In this document: positions 1 through 11,453 of the stretch, piece after piece | Position numbering within the stretch: position 1 is the stretch's first letter | Layout: each line of letters begins with the position of its first letter | NCBI GenBank assembly: GCA_028751875.1 | Contig: CM054151.1 | Coordinates: 37,641,343 to 37,705,342, forward strand | Direction: 5' to 3' | Length of the DNA: 64,000 nt | DNA from: Rapana venosa | Lineage: Eukaryota > Mollusca > Gastropoda > Neogastropoda > Muricidae | Position numbers and translations under genes: made by a program | The notes under the pieces: model-generated | Database searches by the model: none | What the model saw: only the letters and a program-made list of their open reading frames with translations | Told to the model about the DNA's origin: nothing

Positions 1-16
1 AATAACATTTTAAAAA

Positions 17-49
<33 letters not shown>

Positions 50-1123
50 CCTCGCTCTCTCCACTCTTTCCTTGCACATTTAGGGGATCTGTGCCTACCA
101 CTGTGCCTAGGGCCTACCACTAGGCCTACCCTAGTGGTAGCTGCACTTACGTTGAAAGCCAAACGTTACAGGTTTGAGTCCCGTGTGGATGTGAATTTTC
201 TTTTACCTCTGGCTGTCGTCTACGAGATTAGACTGGAGGACAGGGTGCTAGTGTTGATATTTTTTGGAGGAGGTGATACACTGAGGTCTTATCTGCAGTA
301 TGCATTTCGGGAATGTAAAGAATACAGTTCAATGCATTACCATGCAATGGAATGCAATGCATTACAAAACAACGCAATGAATTACAATGCAACATATGCT
401 TTAATGATGATAATAGCAATTCAGATAGCCTAATATCTGGAAAGCGCTTGCATGCAACTTGTTCTTACACAATAGTGCAACAAATCACAAATATTTTTGG
501 TGTGTTTTTCGTTTTTATTAAATGCAAGCCAACCAAATGCAAAACAGCACAAATAACAAAATACTATGAGTTATAATGCAACGCAATGTAACATAATGCA
601 ACGCAATGCAACACAGTATAACACAACTCAGTACAACACAGCACCGTCTTTTAAGGTTTTTACCTTTCCTCTTCTCTTCTTTTTTTCCATCCCTAGCTTT
701 CTGCCTCAAACTCTTCAAAGAAGTTTGCTGCTGAATCACCTTTTCTGAAAGGGGAAAACAGGGGTATATAAAAGCGAAAAAGAGCTCTGCTACACACGCA
801 AACCTATTCACAACAACAAAAGAACAACAACAACAGCAAATCTGCTACACACCCTACATGTATATTGCTTTTCAAGTTGTAGTGGTCGAGGAAGTAACAC
901 TGAAATAATCAGAAATTTTTGCACTGGCGGAAAAGTACAAAGCTCATATTTCTCACAGAGTAAAATCACAAACATGGCTTTCCCCCTTTTACGATATTTT
1001 ACACAAAACATATAGCTGTTTGAAGTCAATTAAGAAAACAAAAATGAAATGAAGGAACAGACGTGCATCTAACGTCACATCGTCTTCGACTTTGACTTTG
1101 ACTCACTAGCAAGCAGCCCTAGG
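1..1123. other. Non-coding start of window: TATC tract and short tRNA-like and ATGCA-rich segments
   Basis: A (TATC)n tract lies at 19-50. Bases 130-200 include GGTTTGAGTCC, a B-box-like string that may be the head of an old SINE. Two stretches (about 320-385 and 565-640) are built from AATGCA/ACACA variants. Bases ~435-520 resemble the 3' untranslated part of the CR1/L2-like LINE at 44.2 kb (shared AAGCGCTTGCA and TTCTTACACA). No gene is seen. Confidence 0.5.
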
Positions 1124-2622
1124 GGCAGACTCTAGATAGGCCAGGCCTACTCTTAGATAGATAAGCCAGGCCTACACTTAGATAGACAAGCCAGGCCTAC
1201 TCTTAGATAGACAAGCCAGGCCTACTCTTAGATAGATAAGTCAGGCCTACTCTTAGATAGATAAGCCAGGCCTACTCTTAGATAGATAAGCCAGGCCTAC
1301 TCTTAGATAGATAAGCCAGGCCTACTCTAAGATAGATAAGCCAGGCCTACTCTTAGATAGATAAGCCAGGCCTACTCTTAGATCAGCCAGGCCTACTCTA
1401 AGATAGATAAGCTAGGCCTACTCTAAGATAGATAAGCCATGCCTACTCTAAGATAGATAAGCCAGGCCTACTCTTAGATAGACAAGCCAGGCCTACTCTT
1501 AGATAGACAAGCCAGGCCTACTCTTAGATAGACAAGCCATGCCTACTCTTAGATAGATAAGCCAGGCCTACTCTTAGATAGATAAGCCAGGCCTACTCTT
1601 AGATAGATAAGCCAGGCCTACTCTTAGATAGATAAGCCAGGCCTACTCTTAGATAAGCCAGGCCTACTCTTAGATAGATAAGCCAGGCCTACTATTAGAT
1701 AGATAAGCCAGGCCTACTCTTAGATAGATAAGCCAGGCCTACTATTAGATAGATAAGCCAGGCCTACTCTTAGATAGATAAGACAGGCCTACTCTTAGAT
1801 AGATAAGCCATGCCTACTCTTAGATAGATAAGACAGGCCTACTCTTAGATAGATAAGCCAGGCCTACTCTTAGATAAGCCAGGCCTACACTTAGATAAGC
1901 CATGCCTACTCTTAGATAAGCCAGGCATACACTTACATAAGCCAGGCCTACACTTAGATAAGCCAGGCCTACTCTTAGATAAGCCAGGCCTACTCTTAGA
2001 TAAGCCAGGCCTACACTTAGATAAGCCAGGCCTACTCTTAGATAAGCCAGGCCTACACTTAGATAAGCCAGGCATACTCTTAGATAAGCCAGGCCTACTC
2101 TTAGATAAGCCAGGCCTACTCTTAGATAAGCCAGGCCTGCACTTAGATAAGCCAGGCCTACACTTAGATAGGCCAGGTCTACTCTAAGATAAGCCAGGCC
2201 TACTCTTAGATAGATAAGCCAAGTGTACTCTTAGATAGATAAGTCAGGCCTACTCTTAGATAGACAAGCCAGGCCTACACTTAGATAGACAAGCCAGGCC
2301 TACTCTTAGATAGATAAGCCAGGCCTACTCTTAGATAGATAAGCCAGGCCTACTCTTAGATAAGCCAAGCGTACTCTTAGATAGATAAGCCAGGCCTACT
2401 CTTAGATAGATAAGCCAGGCCTACTCTTAGATAGATAAGCCAGGTCTACTCTAAGCCAGGCCTACTGTTAGATAAACCAGGCCTACTCTTAGATAAACTA
2501 GGCCTACTCTTAGATAGATAAGCCAGGCCTACTCTTAGATAAACTAGGCCTACTCTTAGATAGATAAGCCAGGCCTACTCTTAGATAAGCCAGGCCTACT
2601 CTTAGATAAGCCAGGCCTTCTC
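1124..2622. repeat. Minisatellite with 25-bp and 21-bp units (AGCCAGGCCTACTCTTAGAT core)
   Basis: About 60 head-to-tail copies. Every unit has the core AGCCAGGCCTACTCTTAGAT and ends in one or two GATA-type tetranucleotides, giving 21 or 25 bp. Short units dominate about 1865-2165, and long units dominate both sides. Point variants (ACTCTA, ACACTT, ACTATT) are shared by neighbouring units, as expected from local unit duplication. Confidence 0.95.
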
Positions 2623-2897
2623 TGGCCTCCAGGATCGGATCCCTGGGATCGTATGACGTTGGTCTTAGTGTCACTGTACTGAATCAGTTATCTGCCCATA
2701 ACACAAGCAACTAAGTCAATAGGCAAAGAAATATATAATTAGAAATATGGGATCTGGGATATGTAAGTCTTTGACTTGTCCATAATGACACGCTGTCTGT
2801 TAGAGTCCTAGTATTGACAAGTGGGTTTTTTTTTCTTTTCCCTGTGACATCAGAGGGAGAGAGAGGGGAGAGAGAGGGAGGAGAAGAGAGAGAGCGG

Positions 2898-2941
<44 letters not shown>

Positions 2942-2947
<6 letters not shown>

Positions 2948-3122
2948 AATGACAACGACAATAGCAAATTCTTTTATTTCGAGGATAATGAATAAGCACC
3001 CATGCGTTTTTCTTTACATCTAGTCCTCGCCCTTATGGATACATCATATGATAATAAAATAAATCCAAATACCGATACACCCACACAGTAAAAAGGAGAA
3101 GGAAAAAATACCCACACAGAAA
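2942..3122 (-). repeat. Dispersed repeat with GA-tract edge, paired with 19868-20036
   Basis: Sequence starting AATGACAATGACAA and continuing through GAGGATAATGAATAAGCAC, a TACATC step and AAATACCCAC recurs at 19868-20036. In both places it follows a (GA)n tract. The first ~70 bp resemble the 3' end of the tRNA-derived SINE family with the ATAATGGAATAAGCAC motif. Confidence 0.7.
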
Positions 3123-3922
3123 AGACAAGAAACCACCAAATAAAGAAGAAACAACAACCAAAAATAAAATAAACAAGACAAAACAAAAAACACAAAAATT
3201 AAAAAACAAACACCCAAAGGGAAAACCAAAAGCGAAAAAAAATACAAGGAGGGGGGACAACCAAATAAACCCCCCAACACTCACCCCCCCCCCCCCCCAA
3301 ATAAAGAAAAAAAGCAAAAAAAACCCCAAAAAAACCCACACAATATAAAGGAGAATAAATGATGTAAACAGTATCATTTTGGCAAATGGGAAAATAAACG
3401 TCAACAAATTCATTGTACTTTTGTTTTTATAGGTACAGCAACAGCAAAAGTAAAACTACACAAGAACAATATATCATATAAGCAGACTTTAGGAGCTTAC
3501 GCAAAAGCAATTTACATCCCCATGCTCGTGCGCGCACCCCTCCCCCCCCCCCCCCCCCCCCCCCTCCCATCCTGTAGCTGTTGAAAATAGAAAACTAAAC
3601 ATTCAAACAAAACGAACACAAAGAGAAATTAATCTCTTTCCACAAACACGTTTTCATCTAAGTAAATATGCACAAATAGATTGAATAAACTATTGCATTT
3701 TGAAGTAATTTTAAAACAATCATTTCTTACAGGTGAAGACGTTAACTTAAGAAAACATAAAAATATAGCCAAAAAATGTAATCTTTGTGTAGTTATCAAC
3801 ATTGTGTAGTTATCAGAATTTTCATCTTTTCATAGCACCTTTCCACAAGCCTGCCAAGCAATAAACAACCCAACGTGCTTGTTCATTCCTTTCAATGACG
3901 AGATTTATGGCTGAAGTATCTT

Positions 3923-3992
3923 TGAATTTACATATTGTAGACAGGACGTGAATATAATTTTTTCCTGAATAGTATAATGATTTTGAAAAAAA

Positions 3993-4065
<73 letters not shown>

Positions 4066-4153
4066 TTTACATATTGTAGACAGGACGTGAACATAATTTT
4101 TTCCTGAATAGTATAATGATTTTGAAAAAAAGCCATATATATATATATATATA
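3923..4153. repeat. Tandem duplication of a ~70-bp unit plus (AT)n
   Basis: The segment from GAATTTACATATTG to GAAAAAAAGCC occurs at 3923-3993 and again at 4063-4134, one base different (GTGAATAT versus GTGAACAT). Each copy runs into an (AT)n tract (3994-4062, 4135-4153). Confidence 0.9.
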
Positions 4154-4267
4154 CTTTATGGCTGCTTATTGGTATATGTAGAGACAATGGTAGGGGAAAA
4201 TACTCTGAAAATGAAACCTTAAAATAGTGATTTACTAGATTATATTTGTACCTGTTCCACCGAAACA

Positions 4268-4270
4268 CAT

Positions 4271-4308
<38 letters not shown>
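4268..4308. repeat. (AC)n microsatellite
   Basis: Uninterrupted AC dinucleotides, followed 3' by ACTTGT, an AATAAAAAATAA stretch and TTGACTTGTCTTGACTTGAC. That last motif is a tail shared with 13978-14062 and 62518-62605. Confidence 0.95.
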
Positions 4309-4311
<3 letters not shown>

Positions 4312-4441
4312 TGTAAACTTAATCTTTTACCTTCAATAAAAAATAATTTTGACTTGTCTTGACTTGACACACTCACACACACTTGCAATAAAAAAAAATT
4401 GTCATTCCAACTGAATACGCTACAAAACACCCCCACACTTC

Positions 4442-4898
4442 TCACAGCATGTCCTCCACCCCCCTAGCCACGGCTGCCACCAGCAGCCCCGTCAGCACAG
4501 CCCCCACACCCGCAGCCAGCCACCTGCCTCTGCCGCTCCACATGCTGACCTTCTGCCCCTCTCCCAGCCCATCCGGCAGAAAGTCGGGATGCCACTGGGG
4601 CCTCCGCTGCAGCAGACTCTGCTCCCTGGCTCCCTCCTCTGCACTTTTCGGGGCAGGATACTTCGTCACTCCCACAAGTCTCTTCGCTAACACGCTTTGC
4701 GCAACTTCCGGGAGAGCGTCCAAGGGATGCAACTCTCTGGCAGCGTATGAAGGTAAGCTGGTTGGCATGAATCCTACGTCATCGCAAGGCCAGTGTGTGG
4801 TCATCTGCAGGTTGGCGTAAGCCTGACGTTTGAGGGCCAGCGCCGTTTGTGTGGCCCAGCAGGCTGGGGTCATGCAGACGAAAACCACCCACCGCCAC
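4442..4898 (-). CDS. PhyH-like gene, exon 4 (residues 226-377), terminal exon with hydrophobic anchor
   Basis: The acceptor is TTCCTCCCACACAG|G, completing Arg226. Translation gives WRWVVFVCMTPACW, the last strand of the domain. A roughly 120-residue extension follows, including MTTHWPCDD. The hydrophobic segment at ~352-370 precedes the TGA at 4444-4442. The exon is GC-rich compared with the AT-rich flanks. A long plus-strand ORF here (4449-4820) is its antisense shadow. Confidence 0.85.
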
Positions 4899-7007
4899 CT
4901 GTGTGGGAGGAAGGACAGTCCCGTGTCAGAATCAACAAATCCTGCTAGTTTTTTAAAGTATATATATCTTTAAAAAAATAGAAAAAAAACAACAACTAAT
5001 GTACCACTGCCACCCATAACAAAGAAAGCACCCCTCCTCCCTCCCACATTAAAACAAAAACGAGGAAAGACTCCAAAGCAAAACAAGAACAGAAGAAAAA
5101 GGGACAGTGCTTCGTTGATGATTGCGTGAACGTGCGTGCGTGCGCCTCTTTTTTTTCTGTAACTCCCATTCTGTGCGCTCTTCATGAGCCGTTGGGAAGT
5201 TAACATCTCCTGCATTTTAAAACAAAGATAAAATTTGCCTTTTTTGCTTTGTCGCTTGTTTTAGTGTGGGAGCCCTCCCAACGTTTCTCCTATCTTGTGG
5301 CATGCTTTTATACGCAAAGACTGACAGCGTTAACCCGGCAATACAGTCACAAGCAAAGTCATGCTGCACATGCCAAGTTCAGGAAAGGATGTATACACTT
5401 CCGGTCACGCGACAATAGATTGGCTTCATTCAGCACATGCTTGTGGTCACGTGACCAAAGCCACATCACTGACCTCGCGTGGCTAGGCTGGGGAGTTTGT
5501 CATAACACCTGTCTACAAGTTGCTTCGCAGCTGGATCCAGTTGTTGTCTTAAAAGTAATTTGGACTCAGGTTTAACCCTGACTTGATTCATGCGTATAGC
5601 ACTCACTACACAGGCAAGGAGGCATGTCCATCCCCATGAAATTTATCTATTTATATATTTTTAATATTTTTTTTATTTCAAGGATAATGGAATAAGCATT
5701 CATGTGCTTTTGTTTACATCCTGTCCCGTGTGTATGCAGTTTTGTAAATTTTGACATCCGTTCCTACCGGCACACAATGGCCTACTCTTCCGAAAAGAGA
5801 AACGGGTTTTTAACGTTGTGCGCAAGGTGTCCTGCGTGCGTTTGGACACGGGGTCTCGGTTTATAGTCTCATCCGAAGACTTTTGTGGGGAGTGAAGTCG
5901 GCACTGATGTTAAACTCCGGAGGAAAAATCTTCTTGAACGGGAATCGAACTCAGGTCAGCTGATCACGAGCGCATCAGTCTAACCACCTGGCTATCCCGG
6001 GATCAAGCACTACGAAGCAAGCGACGGGCAAAGAGCATGGCAATATCACCTGGAGCAGCTACAGTCGCCCTTGGTGGCTGGCTATACGTCGCAAGTGTGC
6101 AAAGAAACAGGCTACCTTTTCAGCTATGGCTGGACATTTTCTTCAAATGGACAAAACGTGGGGACTGTGTATAAAGTGTCACGTCCTCAAATTAAATGTC
6201 AGTATTCAAGAATAGCTCGGTGGTCGGAGCACTCGCTTTCCCCCAGCCAAGTTAGGCAGCGTCGAGCGTGGTTACCAGTTAGTTGGATGGGTGACCGTTT
6301 GCACGCCTTGGCTTCAGTACAGTTCCCCCAGTTCACCCAGCTGTAAATGGGTACCTGTCCTCTTTAGGGTCAGGGAAGGTAAAGCAGCGAGGGAGAGGAG
6401 ATGGGCGCCGCTCTCAATATGCTGGCCCTAGAGAAGTGAGGTCTCTGACGCCTCGCTCCCCTACGACCTTATAGGTTATGGGACACCTTTACCTTTATAT
6501 TCAAGAAAATTGATACTATTTTTAATGAATTAATTCAAGGTTTACAGCCGGTAGCGTCGTATTCTAAGACTTCCAGGTGAATGCAATATCGGAGGAAGTG
6601 CAGGAAGCTGGGTTGTTGTTTTTTTAAAGACTACAGTGTGAATCCAGATCACAAAGTTGATATTATTTTTCTATAGATTAAAAGTTTCGGGTTTGTTGTT
6701 GTTGTTGCTTTTTTTTTTTATAAAATCATTTTTGTTTGTGTTCTTTTTTTTGTTGCTCGTTCGCTGTTTTCTTTTGATTGTTGTTGTAGTTTGTTTGTTT
6801 TTAAGAAGGACTGGGGTTGTTATTCATTTTACAGACCCATTGAACTTTTAAACATTGACAAATTAAATTTTGATACATGAAGGTGTTTTTTTAAAGCAAG
6901 GTTTGTTAAAACAATGGATGTTTTTATAGTTTCGCTTGCACACACACACACATACACACACACCACCACCACACACCACACCACACCACACCACACACAC
7001 ACACACT

Positions 7008-7038
<31 letters not shown>

Positions 7039-7120
7039 ACACACTCACACACACACATACACACACCACCACCACCACACACCACACCACACCACACACA
7101 CCACACCACACCACACCACA

Positions 7121-7173
<53 letters not shown>

Positions 7174-8825
7174 CCTGTCAGGGTGACGTCGGTTCTTTTT
7201 GGGTCGGGCGTTGGCATGGATGAGGCGGGAATCCCACAGCACCATTGCTCCCGCGGGCACCGGCACGCGCCGCTGAACGCAGCCTCTGGCTTTCATCCAA
7301 TCCAAATGCTCGTCTCTCGTCTTGGCGTGTCCGCGAACGAGCGCCCGCTTTTGATGCTCGGAGTTTGTGTTGTAAAACTCGTCAAACAAACTGTGCGACT
7401 TTTCCACAACCTGGAAAACATCAAAGCGGATTAATTTTGGTCAGCAAGGAGGATTTGTTCCAGTTTTCATAGATCAGATGTTAGCGCTTTGTGGAATAAT
7501 TATCTCCGAAACTCTATCCTCCATCTTGTAACATAGAATTCATAGACCACACAGACAATGCGTACTGTTCTTGCATTGTGGTGTCTTAGAAATGGAGAGG
7601 CAAACGGCGTGAGATCAGGAGAAGGGTTCTGGAAATGATCAGGAGAAGGGTTCTGGAAATGATCAGGAGAAGGGTTCTGGAAATGATCAGGAGAAGGGTT
7701 CTGGAAATGATCAGGAGAAGGGTTCTGGAAATGATCAGGAGAAGGGTTCTGGAAATGATCAGGAGAAGGGTTCTGGAAATGATCAGAAGAAGGGTTCTGG
7801 AAATGATCAGGAGAAGGGTTCTGGAAATGATCAGAAGAAGGGTTCTGGAAATGATCAGAAGAAGGGTTCTGGAAATGATCAGGAGAAGGGTTCTGGAAAT
7901 GATCAGAAGAAGGGTTCTGGAAATGATCAGGGGAAGGGTTCTGGAAATGATCAGGAGAAGGGTTCTGGAAATGATCAGAAGAAGGGTTCTGGAAATGATC
8001 AGGGGAAGGGTTCTGGAAATGATCAGGGGAAGGGTTCTGGAAATGATCAGGGGAAGGGTTCTGGAAATGATCAGGGGAAGGGTTCTGGAAATGATCAGAA
8101 GAAGGGTTCTGGAAATGATCAGGAGAAGGGTTCTGGAAATGATCAGGAGAAGGGTTCTGGAAATGATCAGGAGAAGGGTTCCGGAAATGATCAGGAGAAG
8201 GGTTCCGGAAATGATCAGGAGAAGGGTTCCGGAAATGATCAGGAGAAGGGTTCCGGAAATGATCAGGAGAAGGATTCTGGAAATGATCAGGGGAAGGGTT
8301 CTGGAAATGATCAGGAGAAGGGTTCCGGAAATGATCAGGAAAAGGGTTCTGGAAATGATCAGGAGAAGGGTTCTGGAAATGATCAGGAGAAGGGTTCTGG
8401 AAATGATCAGGGGAAGGGTTCCTGGAAATGATCAGGAGAAGGGTTCTGGAAATGATCAGGAAAAGGGTTCTGGAAATGATTAGGAGAAGGGTTCTGGAAA
8501 TGATCAGGAGAAGGGTTCCTGGAATTCCTTTCCTCTCTGATACAAATCAGTGCATTGGTCAGGCTCCAAGTCTTTACAACTTTGTGAATGATAACAAAAA
8601 TAGCAAGATATATCTTCTTTTTTTGTAATGTGTGTATATGCCATTTAGGTTCATTATCGTGCCTTTTTTTGTTACTGCAGGAATAGAATAATTCAAACAG
8701 GTATTTCAGAATCATAGTTTTCCCTTTTCACGAAATGGTATGTCCTTACCTGGCTTAAAATACGAAACTGTAAGAGACAAGTTTCTGGGCGCGGTGCGCG
8801 CCTGCGTGCGTGCGTGCGTGTGTGT

Positions 8826-8890
<65 letters not shown>

Positions 8891-9462
8891 TGAGTGTGTG
8901 TCTTTTGTTCTTCAATTTAACTTATATTCACATTAAGTGATATAAGGCGCGTGCGCGTGTGTTGTGTATGTGTTGTGTGTGTGTGTGTTGTGTTGTGTGT
9001 ATTGTGTGTGTTTGTTTGTATGTATGTATGTGCACGTGCGCACACACGCACATGCATACACACTGGCAGAAAAATACTTGCGCAGCCTTAAGCACACTGT
9101 ACTGCTTAGGACCAGCAGAAAAAGAAGAAGCTGTGTATACAAGATGACAGAAGCCAGAGGGAACAAGTGGCTGCATCCATGGAGATTAGCTACTGTCTGG
9201 ACAAGACTATCCAAACATCCCCCCACCCCCCCAAACAGAATAGCCCCCCCCCCCCCCCCCGCCCTCCCCTTCTCCCTCTTGATGTGGGCCAGTCTGTATC
9301 TTCGTTATGTGCAGATTAGCCACATCTGTCAGCAGATGATCCTTCCAAGGAGCCTGAACTACCAACCAGCTAACAGTCCATTCAGCTGCCCTGTCTAACC
9401 GTATAATTATCAGGACTTTTTAATCGTGCACTGTCAATGTGTGTGTGTGAATGTGTGTTTGT

Positions 9463-9528
<66 letters not shown>

Positions 9529-9715
9529 GTTCTTCAGTTTAACGTCCTTCCACCAAAAAGTGATATCAGACGATTGTGTGTGTGTGTGTGTGTGTATGTG
9601 TGTGTGTGTGCGTGTGTGCGTGCATGTGTGTGTGAGTGTGTGAATGAGAGTGTGTATACGTCCGTGCATGTATGTGTGTTTGCATGTATGAGTGTGTGTG
9701 TGTGCGTGCGTGCAG

Positions 9716-9778
<63 letters not shown>

Positions 9779-11392
9779 AAGTGAGTATATAGTGAAATTT
9801 GGGCGTGTGTGTGTATGTGAGAGAGAGAGTGTGTGTGTGTGTGTGTGTGCGTGTGTGTGTGAAAGAGAAATTGTGTTATGTATGTGTGTTCCTGTATGTG
9901 TGTGTGTGTGTGCACGTGAGTGCATGCATGCGTGTATGTATGTATATATGAGTGTTTGTGTGTATATGCGTGTGTGTGTGCGCATGCTTGTTTGCGTGTG
10001 AACATGCAAGTATGTGTGGGGGTCTTGCGTGCATGCGTGCGTGCGTGCGTGTGTGTGTGTGTGTGCCAGTAAAAAGACCTAAGCAACAAACAGTTATAAA
10101 AAAACTTAGGGCCTTGCTATTTGGGGAAAAAAACACCCCCCCCAAAAAAAAAACCAAAAAAAAAAAACCCACCAACAACAACATAACTATAGGGGAATAA
10201 TCAAGAACATGTTTCTAAACCTTCAACCAGTCATGGATAACAAATAGAACAAGAAAAACTCCGAAAACTAACAATAGATTATGTAACTAGCCAAAAAGTT
10301 TGGACTTTGGGAACGTTAACATATTCTACGTAGATATTAGTACAAAGTATGGGGTAAAAAAACAAAGGCCATTATGAGAGGTTTAAAACAAGGTGATCAA
10401 TCACAGGAAGATACCGACTGGGATGTGTAGCAGACATTAAGAAATTCTGCAAAAAAGTATATCATTGTTTAGGATGCTTTAAGCGTTACAGATGATTCTA
10501 AAAGTAAGGGATCTTTCAGTGTCATAGAAACAATTTCTTTAATTCTAGGACAACCAGTAAGTAAATGTCTGACGCTAATTTGTTTTCCACACATGCATAT
10601 TATATTCTTGCAGTATTTTGTGCGAAGAGCATTTAAACGGAATCTATAAGCCAAGCTTGATATATTTCTGGAAGCAGACATAGGTGACTTTGCACAGAAA
10701 CGCTTAGTGTTTTGTACATCCGTCATATTTAGGCAATTTTGAGTGTAGTAACAATTCGAATTGAGCATTTTTTTAATGGCCTTATTGTAGGAAGTATGCT
10801 TTAAAAGTTCATAACCCTCTCGCAAGTCTAACGAAATATTGACTATAAGTGATCTTTCAACATTTCTGCTCCTCGTCGCGCAGCTCTATCCACCCATTCA
10901 CAGTGGGAAGGAACCCAGCAAAAAGTAACACTGATGCCTTTCAACGACAATAAATGAACAGCATGTTTGATTTCAGTGATCATTTCTACTCTAATATTTT
11001 GATTTAAGGAATTTAATGCGCACAATACAGATTTAGAATCAACACATAGTACAATATTCAAATCTTTGTGAGGAAGTGGAACAAAATAGTTGAGAGCCAT
11101 CAATATTGGGAAGAGCTCTGCAGTAAAGATAGAAACGCCACTGGTTATATGATATATTTTCTCAATGTTATGGGCCGTTATAACGAAGGCTGCACCTACC
11201 TGTTCGTTATCAAGTTTTGATCCGTCTGTATATTTTTAAGTGGTCTGAATAGTGAGTGTCAATATGCAAATTCACTAAGCTTGCAAGTATGTTAGGTGAA
11301 TCGCTTTTTGATAGATTTGTATGATAAATGTCAAATAGTGGCTTTTTCATTTCCCATTCGGGGATAGCTGAAAAAGACAGTGTAACAGCAAG

Positions 11393-11453
<61 letters not shown>

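Larger units (their letters stand above)
2623..4441. other. 3' flank of the PhyH-like gene: GA tract, A-rich, poly-C and AT tracts
   Basis: Holds (GA)n at 2850-2942, an A/C-rich stretch at 3070-3350, poly-C runs near 3285 and 3540, and (AT)n and (CA)n tracts at 3994-4308. It must include the 3' untranslated region of the PhyH-like gene, but no clear AATAAA signal was found on the minus strand close to the stop. Confidence 0.6.
4899..7174 (-). other. Intron 3 of the PhyH-like gene
   Basis: 2.3 kb between exons 3 and 4, with GTAGGT donor and CACACAG acceptor. It contains a tRNA-derived SINE (minus), the composite tRNA/5S SINE (plus) and a CA/CCA microsatellite next to the donor. An ORF at 5249-5575 has no recognisable domain and is taken as chance. 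Confidence 0.8.

Noticed and set aside
1845..2075. ORF with GLSKCRP/GLSKSRP repeats
   Set aside because: Arises from 21-bp units of the minisatellite and ends where the 25-bp units begin.
1124..2622. CRISPR-like direct repeats
   Set aside because: Units are head-to-tail with no unique spacers, and the genome is eukaryotic.
4449..4820. 123-codon plus-strand ORF
   Set aside because: Antisense to PhyH-like exon 4, which has domain and splice support.
5249..5575. 108-codon ORF in intron 3
   Set aside because: No recognisable domain, no splice continuity, antisense to the host gene.
6240..6320. 5S rRNA gene
   Set aside because: Only the internal promoter part matches; a tRNA-like head, a SINE body and a second dispersed copy show it is a SINE.
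7635..8483. 282-codon ORF of repeated MIRRRVLE
   Set aside because: It follows entirely from the 24-bp period of the minisatellite. Other frames are equally open, and it lies in an intron on the opposite strand.
9526..10089. Long THTHT/VCVCV ORFs on both strands
   Set aside because: CA/GT microsatellite translation.
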